Numbered from the stretch's first letter, positions 6,760 through 15,739 are shown. The stretch is 64,000 bases of DNA from Faecalibacterium longum CLA-AA-H243 (GCF_020687245.1 NZ_JAJEQG010000005.1:1-64000); one strand, 5' to 3'. Made by a program: numbers and translations. The notes: a model not told the origin generated them from the letters alone.

Positions 6760-7941
6760 TTACTTACTCAGCAGCTCATCCACCATCGCGTCCATCTGCG
6801 CCTCAGCGGCGGCGTTGGAAGCAGAGCGGAGGGTCACGACGGTGTCGCAGACGGTGATGTTCTTCATGCCGTCCAGCTCGGCGCGCATGAGCTTTGCAGC
6901 CATAGGCGCCCAGGTGCCGTTCTCCATCAGGGCGATGGTGCGGCTCTGGAATGCCTTGGTCTTGAGGTGGGCCAGCAGGTTCTCCATCGGCGGGAAGAGG
7001 AAGCCGTCATAGGTGGCGCAGGCCAGAACGGTCTTGCCGCAGCGGAAGGCTTCGGTGACGGCGTAGGAGACGTCGGTGCGGGTCAGATCCATCTCCACCA
7101 CCTTGGCACCCTTGGCGCGGAGCTTCTCGGCCAGAATGTGGGCGGCGGCGCGGGTGTGGCCGTGGATGGAGGCGCTGGCGACCAGTACCTTCTCCGGCTC
7201 TTCGGCCTTGTAGCTGGACCACAGATCGTAGTAGTTCAGGTACTTGCCAAGGTCGCCGGTGAGGACGGGGCCGTGGAGCGGGCAGATGGTCTTGATGTCC
7301 AGCGCAGCGGCCTTTTTCAGCAGAGCCTGCACCTGTGGGCCGTACTTGCCCACGATGTTCAGGTAGTAGCGGCGGGCCTCGCTGGCCCAGTCGGCCTTCT
7401 CGTCGAACTTTGCCACCGCGCCGAAGCGGCCAAAGCCGTCGGCGGAGAAGAGGACTTTTTCGGTGGACTCATAGCTCACCATGACCTCGGGCCAGTGGAC
7501 CATGGGTGCGAACACGAAGGTCAGGGTGTGGGCGCCCAGCGAAAGGCTCTCGCCGTCCTTCACGACGACGCGGCGCTCCTTGGCGATGGCCTCTGCGCCG
7601 AAGAACTGCTCCATATACTGGAAAGTCTTGGCGTTGCCCACCACCTGCATCTCGGGGTAGAGGGCGGCGAGGCGGGCCACATTCGCGCCGTGGTCAGGCT
7701 CCATGTGGTGGACGACGAGGTAGGCGGGCTTCTCCCCTGCCAGTGCCTCGGTGACGTTTGCCAGCCACTCGTCGGTAGCGCGGTCGTCCACGGTGTCGAG
7801 GATGGCGATCTTCTCATCCCGGATGACGTAAGAGTTGTAGCTGACGCCGGTAGGGACCGGGTACTGGCTCTCAAACAAATCGATAGTGGTATCGTCCACG
7901 CCCACGCCCAGAATGGCGCTGCTGATGTTCTTTACGCTCAT
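6760..7941 (-). CDS. Flavodiiron protein (FprA, class A flavoprotein)
   Basis: FprA-type proteins reduce O2 and/or NO to protect anaerobes, taking electrons from rubredoxin or flavin reductases. The N-terminal metallo-beta-lactamase-like domain has the di-iron ligand motif HHMEPDHGAN near residue 80 and a further ligand region SADGFGRFGA. The C-terminal flavodoxin domain begins near residue 250 (VLVASASIHGHTRAAAHILAEKL) and binds FMN. At 393 residues it is full length for class A, with no fused rubredoxin. I chose the ATG at 7941 (MSVKN) with AGAGGAA about 10 nt upstream over a GTG at 7947. It is monocistronic. Confidence 0.92.
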   Translation of the reverse strand: MSVKNISSAILGVGVDDTTIDLFESQYPVPTGVSYNSYVIRDEKIAILDTVDDRATDEWLANVTEALAGEKPAYLVVHHMEPDHGANVARLAALYPEMQVVGNAKTFQYMEQFFGAEAIAKERRVVVKDGESLSLGAHTLTFVFAPMVHWPEVMVSYESTEKVLFSADGFGRFGAVAKFDEKADWASEARRYYLNIVGKYGPQVQALLKKAAALDIKTICPLHGPVLTGDLGKYLNYYDLWSSYKAEEPEKVLVASASIHGHTRAAAHILAEKLRAKGAKVVEMDLTRTDVSYAVTEAFRCGKTVLACATYDGFLFPPMENLLAHLKTKAFQSRTIALMENGTWAPMAAKLMRAELDGMKNITVCDTVVTLRSASNAAAEAQMDAMVDELLSK

Positions 7942-8091
7942 AAGCACATTTCCTCTCTGTTATTGGTGTGTATGGTCTGCCATGGCTGGCAATTATTTTA
8001 GCAATCGTTCTCAGTATAGCACAGTCTGCCGCCTTCGTCAACTATTTATCAGGCCGGATGGCCGAATGACGTTCTACTGCGGTAGATTATG

Positions 8092-8260
8092 TGGCAAAGT
8101 GACAAAATAATAATACAGATACGTTATATTTCCCCACTTTGCCAACTTGGCAAAGTGCTCATATCTGGCAAAGTGGTCAGTTTGCCAGCTCAGGCCAGTT
8201 TGCCACCCTGGCAAAGTGCATTTTTGACCGTCACTACGTCAATATTCTCCCACTTTGCCA
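8092..8260. repeat. Cluster of eight TGGCAAAGTG motifs in both orientations
   Basis: The decamer TGGCAAAGTG or its complement occurs at 8092-8101, 8135-8144, 8148-8157, 8166-8175, 8209-8218 and 8251-8260. Two one-base variants (CAGTTTGCCA) lie at 8178-8187 and 8196-8205. Copies 2 and 3 form a perfect 23-bp palindrome, 8135-8157. The last copy encodes SGKVG at the extreme C terminus of RmuC. The cluster fills the gap between rmuC and the flavodiiron gene. No gene is seen in the gap. Confidence 0.85.
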
Positions 8261-9597
8261 GATGTCTCGCTGGTCTCAGAGAGTGCTTTCGGCAGCTCGT
8301 TCATATCGTCTATCTCGAGCAGGGCGCTGGCGCTGGCCTCGTCGAGGCTCTGGACGCTGCGCAGCTTCCGGCTGATGGCCCGGCTGCGGACGCCGATGAG
8401 CTGGTCCAGCTCTTCGTCGGTCTGGCGCAGACGCTGCTGCATCTTGGCGAGGCCCTGCCCGAACTTGTCGAACTCCGTCTTCACCGCGCCCAGCAGCTGC
8501 CAGACCTCGCCGGAGCGCTTCTGGATGGCGAGGGTCTTGAAGCCCATCTGCAGGCTGTTCAGCAGGGCTGCCATGGTGCTGGGGCCTGCCACGTTGACCT
8601 GATAGTCCCGCTGCAAGACCTCCAGCAGCCCCGCGTTCACCACCTCGGCATACAGGCCCTCAAAGGGCAGGAACAGGATGCCGAACGCCGTGGTATAGGG
8701 CGGCTCGACGTACTTTTCCCGGATGTCTCTGGCCTCGCTGCGGAGCACCAGCTCGAGGGCGTGGCGGGCATCCTCCACGGCCTGCGCGTCGCCGGAAGCG
8801 TAGGCGTCCTGTAAGTGGGCGTAGGTGTCACCGGGGAACTTGGAGTCGATGGGGAGCCAGACGCTGCCGCCGTCGGCACCCGGCATCCGGATGGCGTATT
8901 CCACCCGCTGGGTGCTGCCCGGGATGGTGGCGACGTTGGTGTCATACTGCTCCGGGGCGAGGATCTCTTCCAGGATCGCGCCCAGCTGGATCTCGCCGAG
9001 GATGCCGCGGGTCTTGACGCCCGAGAGCACCTGCTTCAGGCCGCCCACGTCGGCGGCGAGGGACTGCATCTCGCCAAGGCCCTTGTACACCTGCTCGAGC
9101 TGCTGGTTGACGGCCTTGAAGCTTTCCGTCACCCGCTTCTGCAAAGCGTCCTGAAGCTGCTCGTCCACCGTGTGGCGTATCTCGTCCAGCTTGCGGGTGT
9201 TCTCAGCCTGCAATGCCGTCATGCTCTCGACCATGGCGCGGCGCAGCTGCTCCATCTGCTGGTTGTTGGCCTGCTCGAGGCTCTGCAGACGCCGCTCCAG
9301 GATGCGCTGCTGGCTGTCCTGCCCCTGACCGAGGGTGGTGCTCATGCTCTGCACAGCCGTCTGCAGCGTCTCGCTGACGCTGCGGATGGCGGCGTAGTTC
9401 TGCTGGGCGATGGCGTCCTGACGGGCGTTGAACTCTCTGGCCTGAGCGGCCAGCTGCTCTTCGAGCCAGTCTTTCAGCTCTTCGCAGTCGGCTTCGTCCA
9501 GCCCGCCGGTGGGGCGTCCGCTGCGGAAGAGCAGCAGCGCCATCATCAGGCAGATGGCCACCAGCAGGACGGTATACAGCATTGCGAGAAATTCCAT
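8239..9597 (-). CDS. rmuC: DNA recombination protein RmuC
   Basis: RmuC limits inversions and other rearrangements at short inverted repeats in E. coli; its domain resembles a nuclease fold. This 452-residue protein has an N-terminal membrane helix (about residues 5-25), a long coiled coil (about 50-180) rich in Q and E, and the conserved RmuC domain with GILGEIQLGAILEEIL and PIDSKFPGDTY. The ATG at 9597 abuts the stop of the upstream gene (9598), so it is the last gene of a three-gene operon. Its final codons fall in the TGGCAAAGTG repeat cluster. A rearrangement-control protein next to inverted repeats is suggestive but may be chance. Confidence 0.92.
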   Translation of the reverse strand: MEFLAMLYTVLLVAICLMMALLLFRSGRPTGGLDEADCEELKDWLEEQLAAQAREFNARQDAIAQQNYAAIRSVSETLQTAVQSMSTTLGQGQDSQQRILERRLQSLEQANNQQMEQLRRAMVESMTALQAENTRKLDEIRHTVDEQLQDALQKRVTESFKAVNQQLEQVYKGLGEMQSLAADVGGLKQVLSGVKTRGILGEIQLGAILEEILAPEQYDTNVATIPGSTQRVEYAIRMPGADGGSVWLPIDSKFPGDTYAHLQDAYASGDAQAVEDARHALELVLRSEARDIREKYVEPPYTTAFGILFLPFEGLYAEVVNAGLLEVLQRDYQVNVAGPSTMAALLNSLQMGFKTLAIQKRSGEVWQLLGAVKTEFDKFGQGLAKMQQRLRQTDEELDQLIGVRSRAISRKLRSVQSLDEASASALLEIDDMNELPKALSETSETSGKVGEY

Positions 9598-11082
9598 TTA
9601 TTCTACTTCCTCAAACTTCAAAACTTCTTTGGTGGTCACGGTATCGTCACCGTACAGGCCCACGCCGTCGGCCTCCATCTCGCCGCTCTGGTTGTCGTAG
9701 GGGTCGCTGCGGAAACCCAGCATCGGCGGGTCGAAGGGCGCTTCAAAGGCGCTGTTTGCCACCATGCGGCCCGTATCCAGACTGCCGAAATAGTGGCGGC
9801 GGAGCACTTCATCGCCCCGGCGGGCCATGGAGGCACCGTAGGAGCAGTCGGCATACATCCAGCCCTTGGGGGCGACGTAGAACCGCGCCCAGTCGTGACA
9901 GCCCGCGTCCCCCGGGGCCACTGCAAAGCCGCTCTCCCACCGGGCCGGGATGCCCGCGATGCGGCAGAGGGTGATGAAGGTCAGCGCCATGATGCCGCAG
10001 TCTCCCCGGCGGCTGCGGGCGCAGTTCTCGGCGATGGACTCATGGACGAAATAGGATGGCTGGAAGTGATACCGGACATTCAGGGTGACATAATCGTAGA
10101 TGCGCTTAGCCTTCTCCGCCGGGCTGGTGATGCCCTCGGTGAGCTGAGCCGCCAGCGCCCGCAGGTAGGGCGTAAAGACGATGTGGGGCGCTTCCTCGCC
10201 GGTGTAGAGATCGGGCTGCTCCGCGTCGGGCGTGAAGGAAAGCGGGTCGGCATAGACTGCCGTCTCCCGGTAGCTGTACTCGGCCCCGAAGGTGCGGTTC
10301 TCGGTCAAGTCGGCCTCCCAGCAGACGGTGCGCTGGGGCGCGTCCTCGGCGGCGATATGGCCGGGCGTCTCGGTGAAGCGGTCCAGCGTGATATGGCTCT
10401 GGGACGGGCAGGCGGCAGGCAGAGCCAGCCATGCCCGGACGTGGACGGCGTCTCTGCCCTCGGCTTTCGCCTTTTCCAGCGCGGCGGCGAAGGCTTCGTC
10501 GGACATCCGGATGCTGGTGCGGAGGGTGATGTCGGCGCTGGCGCTCCCCTCCCGCTCCATCTTCTCGTGGAGGCGGTGGCGCTCTTCGTTCTTGTTGTTG
10601 GGGGCGTCCGGCGTCAGCTTCCGGGCGGCGAGGTCGGCGTGGGTAGCCAGCAGCGTCTCGGCGAACCGGGCCTGATACCGCTTCTCCCCTTCCACGAACC
10701 TCCAGTCCATCCGACCCTCCCAGTCGAGCTTCTTAAATTCCTCTGCGGTGAAGTCCTTGACCCGCTCCTGCATCCGGGCGATGGCCTCAGCTTCCGTCCA
10801 GCAGTATTCCCCGGGCAGCCGGCGCATGATCTCCTTCTGGACGGTCAGGGCCTCCCGCAGGGCGTCCACACCGTGGGGCGTGGGGTTCTCGGGCGGGACA
10901 TACCCCTCCGGCGGGGCGATGCCGTTGGACGCCGGGCCGTTCTGAGTTTTTGTCCAGTCCTCGGCCAGCAGCCGGTCGATGCGGGCGATGGCCTCCTGAT
11001 AATATCCGGCCGCTTTCAGCCGGGCGATGTCGTCGGGCAGGCCCACATTCAGGCTGCGGATCGATCCATTCCAGTCGTACAT
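9598..11082 (-). CDS. Transglutaminase-like cysteine-protease-fold protein
   Basis: This 494-residue protein has a transglutaminase-core region in its C-terminal half. The catalytic Cys lies in GDCGIMALTF, His in CHDWARFYV and Asp in ADCSYG, in the usual order and spacing. The N-terminal half is unassigned. No signal peptide is evident, so it is probably cytosolic. A likely role is peptide-bond hydrolysis or crosslinking, with substrate unknown. The ATG at 11082 has AGGAGG 8 nt upstream. The gene follows a secreted esterase by 15 nt and directly abuts rmuC. Confidence 0.8.
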   Translation of the reverse strand: MYDWNGSIRSLNVGLPDDIARLKAAGYYQEAIARIDRLLAEDWTKTQNGPASNGIAPPEGYVPPENPTPHGVDALREALTVQKEIMRRLPGEYCWTEAEAIARMQERVKDFTAEEFKKLDWEGRMDWRFVEGEKRYQARFAETLLATHADLAARKLTPDAPNNKNEERHRLHEKMEREGSASADITLRTSIRMSDEAFAAALEKAKAEGRDAVHVRAWLALPAACPSQSHITLDRFTETPGHIAAEDAPQRTVCWEADLTENRTFGAEYSYRETAVYADPLSFTPDAEQPDLYTGEEAPHIVFTPYLRALAAQLTEGITSPAEKAKRIYDYVTLNVRYHFQPSYFVHESIAENCARSRRGDCGIMALTFITLCRIAGIPARWESGFAVAPGDAGCHDWARFYVAPKGWMYADCSYGASMARRGDEVLRRHYFGSLDTGRMVANSAFEAPFDPPMLGFRSDPYDNQSGEMEADGVGLYGDDTVTTKEVLKFEEVE

Positions 11083-11097
11083 AATCTTTTCCTCCTG

Positions 11098-12153
11098 TTA
11101 TTCCGAAACGCTCTGCCAGAACTCGGCAGCACGTTCCACCCAGTCCTCGGCGTCCGTTCCCACGCCGATGCCGATGCCGTGTTTGGCGTTGTCGTAAACT
11201 TCCACCCGGTTGGGGACGCCGCTGGCTTCCAGTGCCTTTGCAAGGGTCGGCCCCTGCAGGGGGTAGACGAAGGCTTTCAGCATGAGGTCATTCCTGCCGT
11301 ACCACAGGAAGGTGGGCGGATAGTCCGGCGTCACCAGCTTCGAGACGGTGTAGGAATAGTAGCGTCTTTCCAGCCGGTCGGTATCCATCAGGAGATGGTA
11401 GGCAGGCTTTGCCCCAAAGAAGTTGTTGATGGGGTAGGCCAGCAGCAATACGCCGGGCTTCGGCACACCGTAGCGGCCCCAGCCCTTTTCCTCATTGCCG
11501 AAGACGCCTGCGATCTGTCCGCCGGAGGAGTAGCCCAGCAGGGCATAGTCTTCCGTAGAGACGCCGAAGGTGTCGGCATTGTCCATCACGAAGCGGATGG
11601 CCCGGGCCAGGTCTTCCAGCGGAGCGTCGTCCCCGGCCTCCCATCCGATGCGGTAGCGCAGCGAGAAGACGGCATAGCCCTGCTCATGCAGCTCCCACGC
11701 CGTGGACACGCCGCCCCGCAGCTCGCCGCTGTAGTAGAGCGAGTTGCCCGACAGCACGATGGCAAACTTGGCTCCCGGCTGTTGGGCCGGGCAGTAATAC
11801 AGCTCCGCATGAGCGCGGGCAGGCACGGCGGCGATCTCCTCTTCCGAATAGAGCGGATAGGTCACCCGGGTGCCGTCGTGGTAGACCTGAGCCAGATAGT
11901 TGAGGCCCGCTGCGCAGGCTTCGGCGGAGGTCTTGCCGACCACCTCGGTCAGCGTCTCGTCGTCGCGGCTGGTGGAGAAAATTTCGCAGTCCCGCTCCCA
12001 CACATAGGTGTATGTATAGAGGCCGCTGGCCTTGATGTCGGGGTCGTCGCGTATCTCCTTCATGGTGGTCTGGGGGGTGATGCTGGCTGCTGAAGCCGGG
12101 ACGGCGAGGACACCAAGCATCAGCGCAGAGGCAGCGATTCGTTTCCAATCCAT
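11098..12153 (-). CDS. Exported alpha/beta-hydrolase (esterase-like)
   Basis: This 351-residue protein begins with a signal peptide (hydrophobic stretch SALMLGVLAVPASAA, cleavage likely after ASA). An alpha/beta-hydrolase domain follows, with nucleophile elbow GYSSGGQIAG, an acid residue candidate in WYGRNDLML and a catalytic His candidate in NAKHGIGIG. The fold resembles carboxylesterases and BD-FAE-type lipases. I prefer the ATG at 12153 (AGGAG 9 nt upstream) to that at 12159, which is too close to the ribosome-binding site. It is the first gene of the operon ending in rmuC. The substrate is unknown. Confidence 0.8.
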   Translation of the reverse strand: MDWKRIAASALMLGVLAVPASAASITPQTTMKEIRDDPDIKASGLYTYTYVWERDCEIFSTSRDDETLTEVVGKTSAEACAAGLNYLAQVYHDGTRVTYPLYSEEEIAAVPARAHAELYYCPAQQPGAKFAIVLSGNSLYYSGELRGGVSTAWELHEQGYAVFSLRYRIGWEAGDDAPLEDLARAIRFVMDNADTFGVSTEDYALLGYSSGGQIAGVFGNEEKGWGRYGVPKPGVLLLAYPINNFFGAKPAYHLLMDTDRLERRYYSYTVSKLVTPDYPPTFLWYGRNDLMLKAFVYPLQGPTLAKALEASGVPNRVEVYDNAKHGIGIGVGTDAEDWVERAAEFWQSVSE

Positions 12154-12184
12154 CTTCATTTCTCCTTTTTCAGAGCAGCCTTCA

Positions 12185-12213
12185 TTGCATTTTTCGGCAA
12201 AGAGGTCTATAAT
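12185..12213 (+). promoter_or_regulatory. Promoter of the PHP phosphatase gene
   Basis: TTGCAT (12185-12190) and TATAAT (12208-12213) are spaced by 17 bp, upstream of the gene starting at 12300. Confidence 0.75.
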
Positions 12214-12299
12214 AGTCCCTGCCCTGAACGGGTATTTACTCTATTGTATCACAATGGTGATGATTGTCAAAAAATTTCTGCCCAGGAGGGAGCCTTGTC

Positions 12300-13097
12300 A
12301 TGCTGACCAATTACCACACCCACACCACCCGCTGCGGCCACGCCGAAGGCACCGAGGAGGAATACATCCTCACGGCCCTGCGCTGCGGCTTCAAGGTGCT
12401 GGGGTTTTCTGACCACACCCCCTGGGCCTACGCGACGCCGGGCTTCGTCAGCCGCATCCGGATGCTGCCCTCCCAGCTGGACGATTACGTCCTGACCCTG
12501 CGCGGGCTGCGGGAGAAATATGCCGACAAACTCCACATCCGCATCGGCCTCGAGGCGGAGTATTTCCCGGCCTATCTGGGCTGGCTCAAGGAAGAGATGG
12601 AGCGGCTGGGCATCGAATATCTCATCCTCGGCTGTCACTACGACACCACCGACGAGCAGGACGCCAAGGCCAGCCGCTTCGGCGGCAGCACCTCCACCGC
12701 CCACGGCAGGCGGTATGCCGAACAGGTGGTGGAAGCGCTGGAAACGGGGCTTTACCGGTATCTGGCCCACCCCGACCTCTTTTTGAACCGGGTGACGGCC
12801 TTCGACGCCGACGCCGAGAAAGCCTGCCGGGACATCTGTGCCACAGCGGCGCGGCTGGACATCCCCCTCGAGTACAACATGGCCGGACTGACTTTGCAGA
12901 ACCGTCCCGACGGCTCTCTGGGCTACACCCGGGACGAGTTCTGGCGCATCGCGGCGGAGTACCCCGTCAAGGCCATCATGGGCTGCGACGCCCACGCTCC
13001 CTCGGAGCTGGACGTCGTCCCCTCCATCGAGGGAAAGAAAGCCTTCCTGCACAGCTTGGGCATCCCGGTGCTGGACACCCTGCCGGGGCTGGAATAA
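12300..13097 (+). CDS. PHP-type histidinol-phosphatase family protein
   Basis: The 265-residue protein is a PHP-domain metallophosphoesterase. Metal-binding motifs include NYHTHTTRCGHA at the N terminus, GFSDHTPW, the GLEAEYF region, YLAHPDLFL and a C-terminal GCDAHAP. This set matches histidinol-phosphatase HisK of Firmicutes, which removes phosphate from L-histidinol phosphate. No other his gene is nearby, so the true substrate is uncertain. The ATG at 12300 has AGGAGG 11 nt upstream; the longer frame to 12264 has no ribosome-binding site. Confidence 0.85.
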   Translation: MLTNYHTHTTRCGHAEGTEEEYILTALRCGFKVLGFSDHTPWAYATPGFVSRIRMLPSQLDDYVLTLRGLREKYADKLHIRIGLEAEYFPAYLGWLKEEMERLGIEYLILGCHYDTTDEQDAKASRFGGSTSTAHGRRYAEQVVEALETGLYRYLAHPDLFLNRVTAFDADAEKACRDICATAARLDIPLEYNMAGLTLQNRPDGSLGYTRDEFWRIAAEYPVKAIMGCDAHAPSELDVVPSIEGKKAFLHSLGIPVLDTLPGLE

Positions 13098-13104
13098 GCG
13101 GCCA

Positions 13105-13133
13105 TTGCGCGGACGGGCTGCATCTGCTATACT
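13105..13133 (+). promoter_or_regulatory. Promoter of the GNAT gene
   Basis: TTGCGC (13105-13110) and TATACT (13128-13133) have 17-bp spacing. Confidence 0.65.
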
Positions 13134-13188
13134 GAGATAAGAGGAATGATGCAGGGCGCATTGGGGCGCTCTGCCGGGGAAGAATATC

Positions 13189-13707
13189 ATGAGCAATATC
13201 ACCATCCGGCCCATGGAGCCGGAAGACTGGAATGCTGTGTCCGAGATCTATTCAGAGGGCATCGCCACGGAGCACGCCACCTTCCAGACCACCTGCCCGC
13301 CCTACACGGCGTGGGATGCCTTTCACATCAAAGAATGCCGCCTCGTCATTCTGGACGGCGGCGAGCTGGCCGGTTGGGCCGCACTGCGGCGGGTAGACCC
13401 CCGCTGGTGCTACCGGGGCGTGGCCGAGGTGAGCATCTACGTCGGCGAGAAGTTCCGGGGCCGGGGCCTCGGCTCCCGCCTGCTGACGGCCCTCTGCGAA
13501 GAGTCGGAAAAAGAGGGCTACTGGACCTTACACTCCACCGTTTTGCAGGACAACACCGCCAGCCTCGGCCTCCACACGAAGTGCGGCTTCCGGGTGGTGG
13601 GGCGGCGGGAGCGCATCGCCCGGGACTGTCATGGCCGCTGGCTGGACACCTACCTGATGGAGCGCCGCGCCAAAGCCGACGAGCCTGTGGGGTACAAGAA
13701 ATTATAA
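13189..13707 (+). CDS. GNAT N-acetyltransferase, phosphinothricin-acetyltransferase-like
   Basis: This 172-residue protein has the GNAT fold. VSIYVGEKFRGRGLGSRLL carries the acetyl-CoA pyrophosphate loop (R/Q-x-x-G-x-G/A) near residue 90. The start IRPMEPEDWNAVSEIYSEGI and the ending motif NTASLGLHTKCGFRVVG are like phosphinothricin/amino-acid acetyltransferases (PAT). It probably acetylates a small amine in the cytosol; the substrate cannot be read. It is monocistronic, with its own promoter and a shared terminator downstream. Confidence 0.85.
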   Translation: MSNITIRPMEPEDWNAVSEIYSEGIATEHATFQTTCPPYTAWDAFHIKECRLVILDGGELAGWAALRRVDPRWCYRGVAEVSIYVGEKFRGRGLGSRLLTALCEESEKEGYWTLHSTVLQDNTASLGLHTKCGFRVVGRRERIARDCHGRWLDTYLMERRAKADEPVGYKKL

Positions 13708-13710
13708 AAA

Positions 13711-13743
13711 ATGAGCTGCTGCACGTTACGTACAGCAGCTCAT
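13711..13743. terminator. Bidirectional terminator
   Basis: ATGAGCTGCTG and CAGCAGCTCAT form an 11-bp stem flanked by A-rich and T-rich sequence. It lies between convergent genes. Confidence 0.85.
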
Positions 13744-13763
13744 TTTCGTATCAGGCAAAGCCT

Positions 13764-14279
13764 TTACCACTCGTTCTCCCCGGCATCGGTATCGGCCACC
13801 CGGGTGCGCTGGAACATACTTTCCAGCACGGCGCAGTATTTGTCGGCCAGGCAGACGATGACCGCCTCCCGGCAGGTGGGGACATGGCGGAAGGTCAGGG
13901 GCCACATATGGCTCGAAATGATGTTTTGCTCTTTCCTGGTGATGGCGAAGCAACGCTCGGCATTGACGCAGGCAGAGCCGGGATGGGCAAAGCCGTGCAT
14001 CTCGAACAGGCGGCGCAGACCCCGGAAGGAACTGCGCTTGTGCCAGTCGTAGAGATAGAAGTCATGGAGAAAAGCCCCCACGGCCAGCGACGTCTCATCC
14101 GCGCCCAGATGGAAGCGGCGGTTGAGCCAGAAGCTCACCAGCACCACATTCTTGCAGTGCTGGTAGGTGGTCACATCGCCGTGCTGGATAAATTCCCGCA
14201 TCCGCTGCACTTCGGGGTGCTGGTCATATTGGGCCAGAATGGTGGTGAGGCACTGACGCTCCGTATCAGAAAGCTGCAT
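13764..14279 (-). CDS. HD-domain phosphohydrolase-like protein
   Basis: This 171-residue protein carries an HD-type pattern: H in YQHCKNVV, the HD pair in GAFLHDFYLYDWH, and a later His/Asp in ISSHMWP and CLADKY. Such proteins hydrolyse phosphate bonds of nucleotides or related compounds using bound metals. The start at 14279 (MQLSD) has GAAAGGGAA 7 nt upstream; the ATG at 14297 lacks a ribosome-binding site. It follows the 141-residue gene by 34 nt on the same strand. Confidence 0.75.
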   Translation of the reverse strand: MQLSDTERQCLTTILAQYDQHPEVQRMREFIQHGDVTTYQHCKNVVLVSFWLNRRFHLGADETSLAVGAFLHDFYLYDWHKRSSFRGLRRLFEMHGFAHPGSACVNAERCFAITRKEQNIISSHMWPLTFRHVPTCREAVIVCLADKYCAVLESMFQRTRVADTDAGENEW

Positions 14280-14313
14280 TGAAAAGTTCCCTTTCATAAA
14301 GAGGTTAAACCGA

Positions 14314-14739
14314 TCAAGACCGCAGCTGCACCGGGTTGGAATTGCCGAAATTCTCGGCCTCGGTGGGGTTTGTGCGCTTGAGGTCCAGGTCCACGAGGTA
14401 CTGCTTGCCGTCGCCCAGCTCCTCGAGCTGTGCCAGTTTTGCTTTGGCAGATGCTTCGTCCGGGTACCACTGGATGAGGAAGAAATTCTCCGCCTCCACG
14501 CCGTAATACAGCCACTGGCCGTCGGCCCGGAGCAGGTCGTCCAGATGGTCTACCTCGTCGCCGTCGGTCAGGCCGAGGCCCTCTTCCGCGTAGACGTTTT
14601 CCGGCTCCACCTGCAGCACTTCGATGACCTGAATGGCGCTCTGCAGATATTCGTCCTGAGCGATGCTCTTGTCGGAGAGCTCCCAGCCCGTCAGGAATGC
14701 CTGCATCAGCAGGTCTTTGACCGAGATCTTCTTTTCCAT
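14314..14739 (-). CDS. Conserved hypothetical protein, acidic
   Basis: I do not recognise this 141-residue protein. It is acidic, has no signal or membrane segment, and ends NSNPVQLRS. A good ribosome-binding site (AGAAGGAAAC) precedes the ATG. It is the first gene of a two-gene unit with the HD protein, behind a TTGACC/TATACT promoter. A cytosolic role is likely. Confidence 0.75.
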   Translation of the reverse strand: MEKKISVKDLLMQAFLTGWELSDKSIAQDEYLQSAIQVIEVLQVEPENVYAEEGLGLTDGDEVDHLDDLLRADGQWLYYGVEAENFFLIQWYPDEASAKAKLAQLEELGDGKQYLVDLDLKRTNPTEAENFGNSNPVQLRS

Positions 14740-14774
14740 GTATGTTTCCTTCTTCCTCGTTTGTTTCCGCTGAC

Positions 14775-14803
14775 CAGTATACGCTCAAATCTTGGGCAGG
14801 TCA
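14775..14803 (-). promoter_or_regulatory. Promoter of the hypothetical/HD pair
   Basis: On the minus strand TTGACC (14803-14798) and TATACT (14780-14775) have 17-bp spacing. Confidence 0.75.
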
Positions 14804-14841
14804 ACCATAAATTTATGAATTTTTTGTAGGAATGTCTAAAT

Positions 14842-15621
14842 TTAACTCAATTTGAACCCCAACGTCTCCCCCAGCCACTCGAGGCAGAGAGCCACCCAAT
14901 GGGCGCGGTGAGGGTCGGCGGCATCCACTTCGGCGGTACTGATGCTGGTGCCGTGAGCGCCCTTCTCGAACAGATGCGCCTCGCACGGCACGCCCGCCCT
15001 CCGCAGGGCGGCCAGCAGGAGAAGTGTGTTCTCCACCGGAACGGTCTTATCCTCCATGGTATGCCAGACGAAGACCGGCGGTGTGTCGGAGGTCACCTTA
15101 TCCTCCAAGGTGAACGCCTGCTGTGCGGCAGCATCCTCGCTGCCCGCCAGCTGGACGAAGCTGCCCCGGTGGGCAAACTCCCCTGCCGTGACGACCGGGT
15201 AGCCCAGGATCACTGCATTGGGCCTCTGCTGGGCCGTCTCGCCCGGAATGTCCAGCACCGCGCCGGACAGGGCCAGATGTCCGCCCGCCGAGAAGCCGCA
15301 GACGGCGATCTTATCCGGCAGGATGTGCCACTCTCCCGCATTCTGCCGCAGCAGAGCCAGCGCTTCGTTCAGCTGTCGGAGAGGCCGGTAGTTCTGCGCC
15401 CCCTCCCCCACGCTGTAGGTCAGCACGGCGGTGTGATAACCCGCCGCCGCAAACTGCAGGGCCACCGGGTCGCCCTCCCGGGGGCTGACATGGTTGTAGC
15501 CGCCGCCCGGCACCACCAGCACCAAAGGCCGCTGCTTCACGGCGGGCATGGCGTCCAGCGACGCCCGCAGGGAAACCGTCAGCACACCGCCGCCTGCAAG
15601 TTCCAGCTCTATCTGCTGCAT
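14842..15621 (-). CDS. Alpha/beta-hydrolase, acetyl-xylan-esterase-like
   Basis: This 259-residue cytosolic hydrolase resembles the Aes/BD-FAE group. An oxyanion-hole region LVVPGGGYNHVS lies near residue 35, and the nucleophile elbow is GFSAGGHLAL near residue 110. The acid is likely in HTMEDKTVPV, and the His in FEKGAHGTS. Such enzymes deacetylate sugars or hydrolyse small esters. No signal peptide is present, so it would act on imported substrate. GGAGG lies 7 nt before the ATG. It has its own promoter. Confidence 0.82.
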   Translation of the reverse strand: MQQIELELAGGGVLTVSLRASLDAMPAVKQRPLVLVVPGGGYNHVSPREGDPVALQFAAAGYHTAVLTYSVGEGAQNYRPLRQLNEALALLRQNAGEWHILPDKIAVCGFSAGGHLALSGAVLDIPGETAQQRPNAVILGYPVVTAGEFAHRGSFVQLAGSEDAAAQQAFTLEDKVTSDTPPVFVWHTMEDKTVPVENTLLLLAALRRAGVPCEAHLFEKGAHGTSISTAEVDAADPHRAHWVALCLEWLGETLGFKLS

Positions 15622-15660
15622 CTCTCATCCTCCTTATAGACAGGTCTGTCATTCCGGCCC

Positions 15661-15689
15661 ATTATACGGCTTTGGCGCGGGAAAGTAAA
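15661..15689 (-). promoter_or_regulatory. Promoter of the esterase-like gene
   Basis: On the minus strand TTTACT (15689-15684) and TATAAT (15666-15661) have 17-bp spacing. Confidence 0.7.
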
Positions 15690-15739
15690 GGCAGCTTCGG
15701 CCCCAAAAGGAAAGTTTTTTGAACTTTTTATGAAACCCC

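Noticed and set aside
8092-8260. CRISPR array
   Set aside because: Repeats are only 10 bp, occur in both orientations and have irregular spacing; no cas genes are near.
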